From: Paenibacillus tundrae
Lineage (GTDB): Bacteria > Bacillota > Bacilli > Paenibacillales > Paenibacillaceae
Length of the DNA stretch: 64,000 nt
Assembly (NCBI RefSeq): GCF_030812775.1
Contig: NZ_JAUSTI010000002.1
Span: 62,001 to 126,000, forward strand
Direction of reading: 5' to 3'
The notes under the pieces are model-generated. The model saw nothing but the letters and a program-made list of their open reading frames with translations. It had not been told where the DNA came from and searched no databases. Numbering within the stretch: the stretch's first letter is position 1; the number at the start of each line of letters is the position of its first letter. This document shows, piece after piece, positions 19,181-28,514 of the stretch. Position numbers and translations under genes: made by a program.

Positions 19181-19487
19181 ATAACGATTCTATGGCATTC
19201 CATAATTGTAAACGCATTCAATTTATTCAAACATATTTGAGCAATATTTTATATTAAGTTCAGCAGTTTTCACTTAACTTTTAGATGAAAATTGTATATC
19301 GAAATATAGTTCTCCCGTTATCTTAATGCTTTCGCCACTCCGTATTTCATCATAATTATCACTTCTTGGTTACTATATAACCAAAAAGTACGTACTATTT
19401 TTAAAGTAAACCATGGTACATAATGAGCCTAGTGATCATGAACAAAAGCAATTCGTTTCTCAATAAACGTTCAAAGGGGTTATTACG
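19181..19487. other. Intergenic region upstream of the NmrA-type gene
   Basis: AT-rich, with no recognisable remnant of the lost LysR helix-turn-helix. The sequence TGTAAACGCATTCA (19207-19220) matches cre at 13 of 14 positions, which may be chance. The palindromic stretch TTGGTTACTATATAACCAA near 19366-19384 could be an operator for the reductase gene. Confidence 0.4.
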
Positions 19488-20375
19488 ATGGGGAAAATTC
19501 TTATTACTGGAGCAACAGGTAATCTCGGTAGCAGGACACTAGAGCTTCTTCTTACAAAAGTTCCATCCGATCAGGTCGCCGTATTGGTACGTAATACTGA
19601 GTCCGAACAAATCAAAAGGTATGTTAAACAAGGTGTAGAAGCTCATCAGGGCGATTATTGGGATTATAGCTCCCTTCTGCAAGCGTTTAATGGTGTTGAA
19701 AAAGTGATGCTTATTTCCGCGCAAGCATTTACCGACCGCAATACACAACATTTTAATGTCATCGCAGCTGCCAAACAGGCTGGTGTGAAACAAGTGATCT
19801 TCACGTCGATCATACGAAAAGAAAATTCAAATCTTATCATTCCTGAAGTCACTTTGTCAGATATATTTGCAGAACAAGCGCTTAAAGCATCCGGATTATC
19901 CTATACAATTCTACGGAATCCACCGTATCTTGAAGTCATGCATTCGTATTATGGAGATCCACTTAAAGTCGGCGTAAGATTACCAAAGGGTTTGGGTAAA
20001 GTAGCCGCTGCATCTCTGGATGATTTGGCTGCGGCCAACGTAGCTGTTCTCATACAGGACGGACATGATAATAAGTCTTATACGCTAAGTGGCAGCGAAG
20101 GAAGCTCATTTGCAGATATTGCTAAAGCACTCTCTGAAATTCATGGGATACACATCCCTTATGAAGCAATTAGCGAAACAGAATATACAGACACGATGGT
20201 AGCGGATGGACTCCCTGTTCCTATGACCGATTTCTTATTAGGTTGGGTGCGAGCAATCAACACTGGGGAATTCTCGGAGACATCTGGGGATCTTGAACGT
20301 CTAATTGGCCGAAAACCAATGACATATATAGATTTCTTGAAGAACAAATTTCCGTTTTCTAAAGTTGAAAACTGA
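19488..20375 (+). CDS. NmrA/QorB-type NAD(P)H-binding reductase
   Basis: A 295-residue atypical short-chain dehydrogenase of the NmrA-like/NAD(P)H:quinone oxidoreductase type 2 group. The N-terminal motif ITGATGNLGSR binds the dinucleotide, followed by KQAGVKQVIFTS and YTILRNPPYLEVM, which are typical of QorB-like proteins. AAAGGGG precedes the ATG. The usual divergent regulator of such genes (LysR or HxlR) is represented here only by the broken gene at 18554. A redox or detoxification role is likely; the substrate is unknown. Confidence 0.85.
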   Translation: MGKILITGATGNLGSRTLELLLTKVPSDQVAVLVRNTESEQIKRYVKQGVEAHQGDYWDYSSLLQAFNGVEKVMLISAQAFTDRNTQHFNVIAAAKQAGVKQVIFTSIIRKENSNLIIPEVTLSDIFAEQALKASGLSYTILRNPPYLEVMHSYYGDPLKVGVRLPKGLGKVAAASLDDLAAANVAVLIQDGHDNKSYTLSGSEGSSFADIAKALSEIHGIHIPYEAISETEYTDTMVADGLPVPMTDFLLGWVRAINTGEFSETSGDLERLIGRKPMTYIDFLKNKFPFSKVEN

Positions 20376-20785
20376 AAGCTAGCATGTTTCCCAACATACG
20401 CCACCCAATGAACTGCTGAAGTATTGGCCAGTCGAGAATGACTATATTCTCACTGGCTCTTTTTATGTAGTGGAGAGTGCCTGCCGTTAAGTCAGCATAC
20501 ATAGCCGATCATCTTGATCGGCTGTTACTCTTGTCGTTATTAAAATACAGTTCACGTTACCTCATCAAGTTAAACATTCCTTTGAAGCTTCACATTAAAT
20601 TCTGTCATTGACGAAGTGACATACTCCGTATAACTCACAGATCCGTTAAAACACCCAACCATCGTCATGGGCTTTTACTAAAAGGATATTTCCATCTCCA
20701 TCTTCTATTTCTAGGGTCGCTTTTTTCAAACTTTTTGAACACACACAGCGTTTAGATTATATCTTTCTATGAAGGCGAAGATGAT
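20376..20785. other. Intergenic region with two hairpins
   Basis: A terminator at 20427-20465 is followed by a second hairpin AGCCGATC...GATCGGCT around 20500. The rest is probably the promoter of the downstream secreted protein gene. No gene was found. Confidence 0.45.
20427..20465 (+). terminator. Terminator after the NmrA-type gene
   Basis: Two-part stem (GCCAGT/ACTGGC plus AGAAT/ATTCT) followed by TCTTTTT. Confidence 0.8.
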
Positions 20786-21424
20786 ATGAAACGTATAGTT
20801 AAGATAGGACTCGCAGGAGTATTGCTCACTTCTGTGTTCAGCGCAGGAGCATATGCAGCATCTGTAATTCCTAAGATCTTTATTCATGGGAACCAGATTA
20901 ATAGCAGCAGTACAGCGCCGAAACTCATAGATGGTTCAGTCTATGTTCCACTTCGTACTATTTCGGAAGGACTTGGAGTGGATATTGAATGGGATAATAT
21001 AAATAAAACAGTATATGTGCATTCAGATCCACAATTTAAAGCGGAAACTGGCAGCGTCACCTATGTAAATCAACGTAATTTAGCTTTTCAATGGATCATG
21101 GCATATGATGATCGGCGGAAAGACGATGTGATTGCTTTAACTGCGCCTGGATTCAAAACAGATCTCTATAATGAGAGCTTTCCTTCAGGAACTTATAATA
21201 TGGCAAGCATTGTTGAGATGCATCCTGTAGATCGTAATGATACTAGTATCACCGTCCGTATTGTACAACGAGTTACTGCAGAGGATAATTACAATGTTAA
21301 AACGGAAAAATGGAAATTCACCTTTGAGGGGACGGATAAAATTAAATCAGTTATGATCGTACCTAAATCAACACAATATTTTGATCGGTATACGTTGTTC
21401 CCTGGAACGAGTTTTGGGGAATAA
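20786..21424 (+). CDS. Secreted protein with copper-amine-oxidase-N stalk domain
   Basis: A 212-residue exported protein. The signal peptide (KIGLAGVLLTSVFSAGAYA) is likely cut near residue 24. It is followed by one copper-amine-oxidase N-terminal-like stalk repeat (IDGSVYVPLRTISEGLGVDI, about 45-80), a module common in Paenibacillus surface proteins. The C-terminal 130 residues form an alpha/beta region resembling NTF2-like folds that I cannot assign. No enzyme motif is visible. A wall-associated structural or stress role is possible but unproven. Confidence 0.75.
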   Translation: MKRIVKIGLAGVLLTSVFSAGAYAASVIPKIFIHGNQINSSSTAPKLIDGSVYVPLRTISEGLGVDIEWDNINKTVYVHSDPQFKAETGSVTYVNQRNLAFQWIMAYDDRRKDDVIALTAPGFKTDLYNESFPSGTYNMASIVEMHPVDRNDTSITVRIVQRVTAEDNYNVKTEKWKFTFEGTDKIKSVMIVPKSTQYFDRYTLFPGTSFGE

Positions 21425-21516
21425 TCAAGAAACCCTATACTCCTGGGCTTTCACGATTACGAGATAGAGATTTCCGTGCATCCCTGCAATGAATATAGCC
21501 CTATCCACCCTCCTTA

Positions 21517-21864
21517 TTAATCAATCATAACTTTATCAGCTAGAGCTTGTGGGGGTGATGACTGGGCTATAAGATTTTTAATCCATACTTCAACTTTTTT
21601 ATTTTGAAATGACTTCTCAAACTTAGTCTTAGCTACGCCAGCGACAATTATTTCACTATCCTGATCCTGACTAATCCAAATTAGGTTTGTTGCAGAGTCA
21701 TCTGCGTTATTTTGTTCGATTAATATTTGATGGTCTTGCTCTCTGACTTCTATAATTGTACCAATGATGTCAGCGTCAGATTGAGTTTGTTCGTTTGGAG
21801 AACTACAGCCGACTGTTAATATTAGTACCAAAATGAATGTAAGTCCACTCACTAATTTAGCCAT
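21517..21864 (-). CDS. Small lipoprotein, DUF3221-like
   Basis: About 115 residues with a lipoprotein signal (lipobox LTVGC near residue 19) and a single beta-barrel-like domain of the kind annotated DUF3221 (IIGTIIEVREQDHQILIE..., then an IWISQDQDSEII strand). The start chosen at 21864 has GGAGG nine bases upstream; the GTG and ATG just before it overlap that site. The function is unknown. It would be anchored on the outer face of the membrane. Confidence 0.7.
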   Translation of the reverse strand: MAKLVSGLTFILVLILTVGCSSPNEQTQSDADIIGTIIEVREQDHQILIEQNNADDSATNLIWISQDQDSEIIVAGVAKTKFEKSFQNKKVEVWIKNLIAQSSPPQALADKVMID

Positions 21865-22001
21865 ATTCATCACCCTCCTCCTCTTTCAATATTAAGTCCA
21901 GCATTAGAGTGCGGATTTCTCAACTCTTCTTAAACTCTTCTTAGTACCATTCAACATTTTAGTTGTTAGCACGGGAAGTACTCTAATCTTTATTACTTTC
22001 A

Positions 22002-22235
22002 TTAGTCTTTTTTGTTTTGTCGGTACCGAATAATGGCAAATGGTAAATTAATTAATCCAGCAATAATAGGAGCCACAATAGATATCCATTGAGGTAGGGT
22101 GGGATAGATAGGTTTTCCATCTCCAACAGGTCCTACTTTGGGTTGGTTACTGTCCCACAAACCATATAAGAGACCAAGAACAGGTCCCACAATACAAACT
22201 ACACTTACAACAATATGTAACATATACTTGTTCAA
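22002..22235 (-). CDS. Small two-helix membrane protein, unknown function
   Basis: About 77 residues with two membrane spans (IVVSVVCIVGPVLGLLYGLW and IVAPIIAGLINLPFAIIRY) joined by a proline-rich loop. The TTG at 22235 is favoured because GGAGGGG lies six bases upstream, whereas the in-frame ATG at 22250 overlaps that site. I do not recognise a family. Confidence 0.6.
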   Translation of the reverse strand: MNKYMLHIVVSVVCIVGPVLGLLYGLWDSNQPKVGPVGDGKPIYPTLPQWISIVAPIIAGLINLPFAIIRYRQNKKD

Positions 22236-22625
22236 CTTTAGCCCCTCCATTCAATTTGGTCATGTCTGAGCACTGTTTAAATTATACATTATTTAGAAGT
22301 CGGAAATTACACTACTCTGGACTATGTCCACTTGCAATGTAACAAAAAAGCCACTAATTTAGCGACAGAACAGGTAATTACTCCCTGACAATCTTGTATA
22401 TAAAATGGTTAAATGCAAATTCCTTGGATACCCTGTTCGACTTGAGGCACACCCCTAAATATACTCAAACCTCTTGTCTTCTCACCTGTTCAAGGTCGAT
22501 GACAAGATTTGTTAGAAGCGTTCCTTATCTACTTCTCGAGAAGTTTCCACGTTTCTATTTTGAGCTGCTAGTTGCTCTGTGAATCGCTGGTTTGGAACCA
22601 AAAACATTGCTTAAATTCAATATCT
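22236..22625. other. Intergenic region with a terminator-like hairpin
   Basis: A minus-strand hairpin AAGCCACTAATTTAGCGAC sits near 22347, adjoining a run of A, and probably ends the transcript of the gene at 22626. The remaining 250 bp show no credible gene. Confidence 0.4.
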
Positions 22626-23171
22626 CTATGTCTTATCTGTTTGTCTAAAAATAAAATGGTCATCAGGATTCCAAACGTGCAGATGATCAGCGCGGTACCC
22701 ACGTAGCCACAATACGCCATTAATTTTTCTAAGATAGAATCCTTTTGGAAAGTCCTCGTCATCAGTTAGAATCTCCGATGCAATCGTGATGGAGCCGACT
22801 GGAGCTCTATTTTGTTGCACAGGTTTACCCGAATAACCTTCAGGCTGATCCAGATACACTAGTCTTAGGTAAGGTCCTAATTCTAACGGACACAATTCCA
22901 AATCTAGTTCAATCGCTTTCTCAAAGATTCGACTCGTAGTAGCTCCATCTGGAAAACCAAGTTCTCCAACGGCTAGTTCTACGATCTCCAGACTATACTT
23001 CGTTTCGGATGGTCTAAATTTATCATCGGCTAATAGCTCCTTTCCCAATTCATTCATTAAGATAGTATTTTGCTGTAACTTTTGGATAAGTTGCGATCTC
23101 GTAAGTCCGCCAACCTCTACTGTTCGCATTATCCTTTCACCATTGAAGAATTTTTCATTTTCAATACGCAT
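22626..23171 (-). CDS. Conserved hypothetical protein (181 residues)
   Basis: A soluble protein that I recognise only as a recurring uncharacterised Bacillales type. It begins with a short helical segment (VGGLTRSQLIQKLQQN), followed by ELGFPDGATTSRIFEKAIE and a tryptophan-rich end (RKINGVLWLRGYRADHLHVW). No cysteine or metal motif or signal peptide is present. The first ATG has AGGAG nine bases upstream; a second at codon 15 is also plausible. The function is unknown. Confidence 0.65.
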   Translation of the reverse strand: MRIENEKFFNGERIMRTVEVGGLTRSQLIQKLQQNTILMNELGKELLADDKFRPSETKYSLEIVELAVGELGFPDGATTSRIFEKAIELDLELCPLELGPYLRLVYLDQPEGYSGKPVQQNRAPVGSITIASEILTDDEDFPKGFYLRKINGVLWLRGYRADHLHVWNPDDHFIFRQTDKT

Positions 23172-23226
23172 TCTTAATCACTCCTAACAAATTGGGTTAG
23201 GCTCAAAACAATATAATAGACTGAAT

Positions 23227-23433
23227 TTACATATTCCAGAATTCTAAGTACATTTCCTCTTTAATTGAGCTCCGTTTTTGAACAAAATCCGCTCGATACC
23301 TTAAACTCATTTTTCCCCCGGATAAAGAACAAGCATCATTTTCATTTGTAGCTTCGTCATATAAACTAAAATTTGTTGAGATGACAACTGGAATTTGATA
23401 TACAAAAAGGAGAGCCTCAGCCCTCCTCTTCAT
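23227..23433 (-). other. Doubtful 68-codon frame
   Basis: An open frame whose first codons coincide with a terminator-like hairpin (AGGAGGGCTGAGG then CTCCTTTTT) following the stalk-domain fragment. The second half has a protein-like composition. It may be a remnant or may start internally at a later ATG. It is not supported by a clear ribosome site. Confidence 0.2.
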
Positions 23434-23607
23434 TTACATCTCGATATTTAGTGTGTTTTTGCTAGCATTTAATTGCAGAGTGGCGCCTAATCCTTTAATC
23501 GATTGTACTGGAATATACGTAACCCCGTTAATCACTTTTGGAGCTGTGCTTAATGTAGAAGCCTTACCGTTATAAAATACGGTTTTACTCCCCATGGTCC
23601 TGACCAT
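23434..23607 (-). pseudogene. Copper-amine-oxidase-N stalk domain fragment
   Basis: About 57 codons encode a single stalk repeat (APKVINGVTYIPVQSIKGLG, then NTLNIEM and stop), closely similar in pattern to the domain at 20786. No signal peptide or ribosome site precedes it. Directly upstream in another frame is a short coding-like stretch (GDVDEYAIMKYGQDHGE then stop). The region therefore looks like the decayed end of one or two genes. Confidence 0.55.
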
Positions 23608-23744
23608 ATTTCATAATCGCATATTCATCAACGTCTCCATTAGTGTGGTATCCACCGAACTCACAGCGTCTAATAAATAATATTTACTTTATCGGCGTTA
23701 CTATTACATTTCAGAGGAACTCCCCTATATTTCGTTATTTATAT

Positions 23745-23769
23745 CAAAAAAAAGCGCCAAATGGCGCTC
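23745..23769 (-). terminator. Terminator after the ferredoxin-NADP reductase gene
   Basis: AGCGCCA / TGGCGCT stem followed on the minus strand by eight U, about 70 bp past the stop. Confidence 0.8.
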
Positions 23770-23836
23770 AAATTGGATCAAGAATTATTCAATTGAAAAT
23801 CTCTTCGCACAACTTCGCCCTAATAATAGCAAACCT

Positions 23837-24874
23837 CTATTCAACAGATACGCCAAGCGCCTTGTTCTTTTCTTTGAATCTCTCGTTATGAGACGATACA
23901 TAAGCCATTTTCGGCGCCTCCGGATCCAAATACAATTTGGCACTGTTAAGCGCTAAGGCCGCATCCGTGAACGCTCCAGCAATCAGGTTGAGCTTACTTT
24001 CGTAATTGGCGAAATCCCCTGCTCCGAAGATGCCTGGTAAGTTCGTCTCCAGCTTAGGACTAACAAATATGTTCCAGTCATCCATATCCAGTCCCCAATC
24101 CTTGATCCCTGTAAAATCGGATTTTAGACCGTGGTTAACAATAACCTCGTCTACTTCTAGCTCACGTGATTCCCCTGATTCAAGATGACCAATTGTCACT
24201 CGTTCTATCGACTTTCCATTACCGCTATATAACTGCGTTACTTCATATGGCGTAAGCACCTCGGCAGAGGACTCCTTCATTCGGGCGATGTTTTTCTCAT
24301 GTCCTCCGAAACGGTCACGCCGATGTACAACTGTAACCTGAGCAGCGATGGGAACTAGCTCATTCGCCCAATCGACAGCCGAATTCCCCCCGCCTGAAAT
24401 AAGCACTCGTTTTCCTCTAAAAGGCTCCAGCTCCTGCACCGTATAGTGCAGATTGGATACCTCATAGCGCTCTGCTCCTTCCAGCTCTAGCTTCGCCATT
24501 CGCAAAATGCCGCGGCCAATTGCCAAAATGACCGTGCGTGTCCAGTGCCTCTCTCCCGTTGCCGCCTCCAGAATGTACGTTGAATCCGCTTGTTTCTCCA
24601 AGCCGATAATGTGCTGGCCAAATACAATGGTCGGGTCGAACGTCCTTGCCTGCTCAGACAATTGGGCAATTAACTTCTCACAGAGGATCGGTGTAACCCC
24701 TCCAACATCCCATATCATTTTCTCGGGATATATCAGCATCCGTCCACCCAGCTCGTCTTTGGCTTCGATTAACTTCGTCTTTAAATCGCGCATTCCACTA
24801 TAAAAAGCAGTATACATTCCTGCAGGACCACCGCCAATAATTGTCACATCGTATAATTCAAGCTGTTCTGTCAA
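23837..24874 (-). CDS. Ferredoxin/flavodoxin-NADP+ reductase, TrxB-like (YumC/YcgT type)
   Basis: A 345-residue FAD flavoprotein that passes electrons from NADPH to ferredoxin or flavodoxin. FAD motif [14 protein letters not shown] is near residue 12, the NADPH motif [12 protein letters not shown] is near 160, and the second FAD motif is GIFGAGDFA. The redox CxxC of thioredoxin reductases is absent, which places it with the YumC-type enzymes. TTG start with GGAGGATACGGA upstream. A perfect 7-1-7 Fur box lies about 40 bp before the start, like the iron-controlled paralogue YcgT of Bacillus subtilis. It may therefore supply electrons for iron release from siderophores; that role is inferred. 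Confidence 0.88.
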   Translation of the reverse strand: MTEQLELYDVTIIGGGPAGMYTAFYSGMRDLKTKLIEAKDELGGRMLIYPEKMIWDVGGVTPILCEKLIAQLSEQARTFDPTIVFGQHIIGLEKQADSTYILEAATGERHWTRTVILAIGRGILRMAKLELEGAERYEVSNLHYTVQELEPFRGKRVLISGGGNSAVDWANELVPIAAQVTVVHRRDRFGGHEKNIARMKESSAEVLTPYEVTQLYSGNGKSIERVTIGHLESGESRELEVDEVIVNHGLKSDFTGIKDWGLDMDDWNIFVSPKLETNLPGIFGAGDFANYESKLNLIAGAFTDAALALNSAKLYLDPEAPKMAYVSSHNERFKEKNKALGVSVE

Positions 24875-24914
24875 TCCGTATCCTCCTCCGGCCGGTTCAT
24901 CTACTCCAAGCTAC

Positions 24915-24929
24915 TGATAATCATTATCA
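24915..24929. promoter_or_regulatory. Fur box upstream of the reductase gene
   Basis: TGATAATCATTATCA is an exact copy of the 7-1-7 Fur core, centred about 48 bp before the start codon. Confidence 0.85.
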
Positions 24930-25045
24930 ACTTCATTGTAGCTTCGACGACTCTCGAATAACAATGGACAGAATCGACAGCGGCTTTGTACAAAATGGAG
25001 AATGCAAACTTTCAAGACACAGCCACAACTATATACCAAACTATA

Positions 25046-26635
25046 TCAAGCTAACGATCGTAGGATATCATCAATTTTTTTGCTATTCGAAATAATTCCG
25101 TTATTCATCCAGGTTAGAAAATCCACTTCGTAAACATGGTTATGCCGTACAGCTGGTAGATCAAGCCACTCTGGCCGCTGCAGAAGTTCCCTCTCCTTAC
25201 CTTCTGCCTGGCTGTGCCACTTATCAAATGTTATAAACAGATGATCCGCATTTAGCTTATGTAAGTCATCTACGGAGAGATTGAACATACCTGGTCTATT
25301 TGCCTTAGAAAATATACCTACTGCCGCATGGGAGTGTAAACCAACATCGCCATAAAGGACAGTTGAAACAAAGCCTTGGCTCTCATCAGTATATTGAATG
25401 ATGTGATCTGCGGAAATACGCAGAAAGGCAACCGTTTCACCTTTCATCATCTGACTCAGTGTATGACTCGCACTTCTTGCTTTGAAATCATACTTGGCGA
25501 TTGCATCATCGGCTAACTCCGTCCGACCAAAATAATCGGCAACGGTTCGTAGGAGTGTACGCCAGTTATTGGTCTGCTCACGTAGAATACACGTGTTGGA
25601 TATGCGTCGACACTGCGAATATTGCTGTTGCTCATAACGATCCATGAGTAATATTAGATCCGGTTTATAACTGGAAAGTGTGTGAAAGTTACCGCCATTC
25701 TCGTCAAACGTTGGAATATGATTTAAGCCTAGATAGTCTTGTTTGCCCCACTTTGCATGACTATACTGGGCGATCGGCTGCATATCCAGAGCAACGATGA
25801 AATCCTCCAAATACGGTGCGACTACTCTAAGCTGTCCCTTCCGGCTACGGCGATATTGTCCTGGCGACATACCTACTGTCTGTTTGAAACGACGATTGAA
25901 ATAATATTCATTATTAAAGCCTGCATTCAGCGCAATATCCAGCAGCTTATCATCCGCACTTATGAGCCACTTCTTGGCTTGATTAATACGTACTTCATTC
26001 AAGTACTGGAGAGGTACTTGACCCGTAGCCTCTTTGAACAATCGGGTATATTTCCAGCGATCAATACCTGCGAGGGATGCAAGCTCCTCTACAGTTAGAA
26101 GCTCGCGGTAGTACTGATGAATATGCTGTATGCTAAGCTCCACGCCTTGCTGATCCATATCCGTTCCTTTATCTTCGGATGTAGGTGCATTCTGCTGGAA
26201 TAAGAAGAGCAGTAGCTCTTGAAATCTCACAAACCGTTGGAATAATTCAAGTTCATCACTTGCCCCGCGAAGAGCATATAATTCATCAAGCAGCTCGATC
26301 ACTTTCGCAAAAGGTGAGCAGACAAGCTCATCCTTATCCGGTATCAAGCTCGAAGCTGTCATACAATCGCCTGTTGTAAAGCACACTCGGTAATGACTGC
26401 AGCTCATAAGTTCTTGATCAAGAAAGAGTAGACTCCCAGAACTCCTTAAATAGCATTTTCCCTGTCCCGTTCCGCTCATAATAAAAATCAGTTCATAGCA
26501 TTCTTGATTATTTCGTTCTCTGTCGTGCAATTCAATCACTTCCGCTTGCTCACCTGCAACGATGAAGTGAATCGATTGCAGCACATATTGGACTCGAGGA
26601 GTCATCCAGGCTTGTTTGCGCTGTTCAATATCCAT
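25046..26635 (-). CDS. AraC regulator fused to a siderophore-binding domain (Btr-like)
   Basis: A 529-residue cytoplasmic activator. Residues about 1-150 form a cupin-like region. Residues about 165-270 carry two helix-turn-helix units (LTVEELASLAGIDRWKYTRL and LLDIALNAGFNNEYYFNRRF, ending MSPGQYRRS). Residues about 275-529 are a periplasmic-binding-protein domain of the FeuA type without a signal peptide. Its PIAQYSHAKWGKQDYLGL matches PIVQYYNPMWGKQEYLKL of the lipoprotein encoded next door. Proteins of this build, such as Btr, bind the ferric siderophore in the cytosol and activate uptake genes. A Fur-like box precedes the gene. Confidence 0.9.
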   Translation of the reverse strand: MDIEQRKQAWMTPRVQYVLQSIHFIVAGEQAEVIELHDRERNNQECYELIFIMSGTGQGKCYLRSSGSLLFLDQELMSCSHYRVCFTTGDCMTASSLIPDKDELVCSPFAKVIELLDELYALRGASDELELFQRFVRFQELLLFLFQQNAPTSEDKGTDMDQQGVELSIQHIHQYYRELLTVEELASLAGIDRWKYTRLFKEATGQVPLQYLNEVRINQAKKWLISADDKLLDIALNAGFNNEYYFNRRFKQTVGMSPGQYRRSRKGQLRVVAPYLEDFIVALDMQPIAQYSHAKWGKQDYLGLNHIPTFDENGGNFHTLSSYKPDLILLMDRYEQQQYSQCRRISNTCILREQTNNWRTLLRTVADYFGRTELADDAIAKYDFKARSASHTLSQMMKGETVAFLRISADHIIQYTDESQGFVSTVLYGDVGLHSHAAVGIFSKANRPGMFNLSVDDLHKLNADHLFITFDKWHSQAEGKERELLQRPEWLDLPAVRHNHVYEVDFLTWMNNGIISNSKKIDDILRSLA

Positions 26636-26658
26636 CGTTCTATTAACCGCCTTTTAAT

Positions 26659-26673
26659 TGATATTCATTCTCA
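26659..26673. promoter_or_regulatory. Fur-like box upstream of the AraC/binding-protein fusion
   Basis: TGATATTCATTCTCA matches the 7-1-7 Fur core at 13 of 15 positions and lies 24 bp before the start codon. Confidence 0.6.
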
Positions 26674-26696
26674 ATAAATATAGTGTAAAATAAAAT

Positions 26697-26730
26697 GAGC
26701 CGCCTATCAACCTTCGTTGACAAGCGGCTC
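26697..26730. terminator. Terminator after the siderophore-binding lipoprotein gene
   Basis: GAGCCGC / GCGGCTC arms with inner TCAAC / GTTGA pairing, and A/U-rich flanks on both sides. It separates the lipoprotein gene from the regulator gene on the minus strand. Confidence 0.7.
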
Positions 26731-26774
26731 TTTCCTCATGATGGCGATGAGTCCGCCAATGAACTTGATTAGTC

Positions 26775-27788
26775 TTATTTACTGCCAGGAGCCAGTAAGC
26801 GAAGTAAGTCATCCATTTTTAATCCATTTGCTGTAATAGCTCCGGCCTGCCAATACGATCTCTCTACTGGATACACATGGCCATTCTTGAACGCGGGAAC
26901 ATTCTTCCATAACGGATCTGTCTTCATTTCCTCAAGCGCTTTGGTATTACTCTCTTCATCCCATGTTCCGTTGGACGGGAGGATAATAATATGGTCTGCG
27001 TCAAGCTCTGGAACGACCTCCTTTGACAAGACAATATTCCCCTCCGTCATCGCTTCAGCGAATCCCGGCGCCTTCAGCCCTAAATCCTCATACAAGAGTT
27101 GTCCAACAAACGTGTTATGAATACCGAAAATATTTATCGATTTGTCTACCACGTTCATCCGTAAAACAACCAGCTTTTCATCCCCGATCGCTGCGTTCAG
27201 CTTCGCCTTCACATCGACAATACGTGCATCGTAATCGGCAAGAACTTGCTCCGCCTTGTCACTTAGACCAAGCAATTCCGCGATTAAGGTCAATGTTTTC
27301 CGTGAATCTGGAAGTATGTCGTCCGGTATGCGGAACGTCGGCGCAACCTTGGAATAGAGTTCGTATTGTGCTGCATCAACCTCTCCAGCGGCGATGATTA
27401 TGTCAGGCTCAGATACAAGCAAAGCTTCGATGTTGCCGGTCACGTCGAACAACGGTACATCCAGCTTCAAATACTCCTGCTTGCCCCACATCGGGTTGTA
27501 ATATTGAACAATAGGCGTTACCCCAAGCGCAACCAAGTAATCTTCACGATAGAGAGCTGAGATTCGCTTCGGATTGGTCGGAATCTCGACTTCCCCAAAT
27601 CCATCGTTTACGACGCGCGTTTCCGCCTGAGACGTTGCTTCATTTGATACTGTTGTTGTCTGTGCCGGTTGATCAGTACCCACCGGAGCCACCGTTTGAT
27701 CGCCTGCCTGGCCACAAGCCGTTACCGTAATCATTGCTGCCGTTATAAGCGACATCCACCCTGCTTTCATCAATCTCCATTTACCCAT
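26775..27788 (-). CDS. Ferric siderophore ABC transporter substrate-binding lipoprotein
   Basis: A 337-residue extracellular receptor of the FeuA/FhuD class. The signal peptide ends in lipobox VTACG (cysteine near residue 25), followed by a Thr/Gln/Ala-rich linker and two lobes joined by a long helix (ETLTLIAELLGLSDKAEQVL). GERISALYRED-like and EPDIIIAAGE motifs are typical; here the former reads KRISALYRED. AGGAG precedes the ATG and an exact Fur box lies about 60 bp upstream. No permease or ATPase genes are adjacent, so it must share a transporter encoded elsewhere. Confidence 0.9.
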   Translation of the reverse strand: MGKWRLMKAGWMSLITAAMITVTACGQAGDQTVAPVGTDQPAQTTTVSNEATSQAETRVVNDGFGEVEIPTNPKRISALYREDYLVALGVTPIVQYYNPMWGKQEYLKLDVPLFDVTGNIEALLVSEPDIIIAAGEVDAAQYELYSKVAPTFRIPDDILPDSRKTLTLIAELLGLSDKAEQVLADYDARIVDVKAKLNAAIGDEKLVVLRMNVVDKSINIFGIHNTFVGQLLYEDLGLKAPGFAEAMTEGNIVLSKEVVPELDADHIIILPSNGTWDEESNTKALEEMKTDPLWKNVPAFKNGHVYPVERSYWQAGAITANGLKMDDLLRLLAPGSK

Positions 27789-27846
27789 GATCTATCCACT
27801 CCTAGATGTTTTAAGTTTTGTAGCAAAATAATTCGCTTATGTATAA

Positions 27847-27861
27847 TGATAATCATTATCA
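27847..27861. promoter_or_regulatory. Fur box upstream of the siderophore-binding lipoprotein gene
   Basis: TGATAATCATTATCA, identical to the box at 24915. The wider sequence TATAATGATAATCATTATC matches the classical 19-bp Fur consensus at 18 positions. Confidence 0.9.
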
Positions 27862-28188
27862 TTTTGCCTGAGTAGATTTTACTCCATATTAAAGGCCTTG
27901 CTCAATATACATTCTCTACGATTGGCTTTATACAAACTCGTCACCACCCTACTAACAAAGATACATTTAATACATTTAGGATCCTGATTCTTATTCAATT
28001 CATTAAACGCAATCACAACTTTTAGTTTTATCGCATGCTCAATTTGTAGGTAGTGTAGTACATTTTGTTTTACAACAAGGAACGTTCAAAAATAAAATTG
28101 GCGATCTCTCCCCGATTGTATTCCGGGAAAAGTCGCCAATTAATGAAACTTCTCTTTTTTTGTTATCTAATTTCAAAGGGCCGAGAGA
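27862..28188. other. Intergenic region between the iron and coat-protein modules
   Basis: No gene is evident. It contains the start of the iron-receptor promoter region and the terminator at 28095-28142. Confidence 0.4.
28095..28142 (-). terminator. Terminator after the CotF-like gene
   Basis: AATTGGCGA / TCGCCAATT arms around a GC-containing loop, with a U-rich tail on the minus strand. Confidence 0.65.
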
Positions 28189-28503
28189 TTAAACTTCTTT
28201 CACCAATCCTAGAACTTTATCGGATTTCTCCAGATCATGCTCAACTTGTTCGTCAATACTATAAGGATGATACATTTCATTTTTGATCATGTAATCAGCA
28301 ATTTTTTGATGAGTATCAATCGCTGTATCAAGCTGGGATCTTAGCGCTTTCCGAACTCTGGGTGTAGCCGCTTCTGTAAGAGCAATCGCATAGGTACGTA
28401 CTGCTGACTTAGCAGACAGAAGTAGATCAGTAGCAATTGCGAGATCATCCATTGGTTTAATAGCTTTAACCAGCATTTCTTTGGTCATCGTAGTAGACAT
28501 CAT
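28189..28503 (-). CDS. CotF-like spore coat protein
   Basis: A 104-residue helical protein of the CotF family (ferritin-like helices; motifs ATDLLLSAKSAVRTYAIALTEA and MYHPYSIDEQVEHDLEKSD). It has GGAGGG before a tandem ATG-ATG start and follows the 63-residue gene after 11 bp, so the two are co-transcribed. It is probably deposited in the coat in the mother cell. The next gene upstream encodes a manganese catalase, a grouping also seen among coat-associated proteins. Confidence 0.82.
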   Translation of the reverse strand: MMSTTMTKEMLVKAIKPMDDLAIATDLLLSAKSAVRTYAIALTEAATPRVRKALRSQLDTAIDTHQKIADYMIKNEMYHPYSIDEQVEHDLEKSDKVLGLVKEV

Positions 28504-28514
28504 TAGAACCCTCC

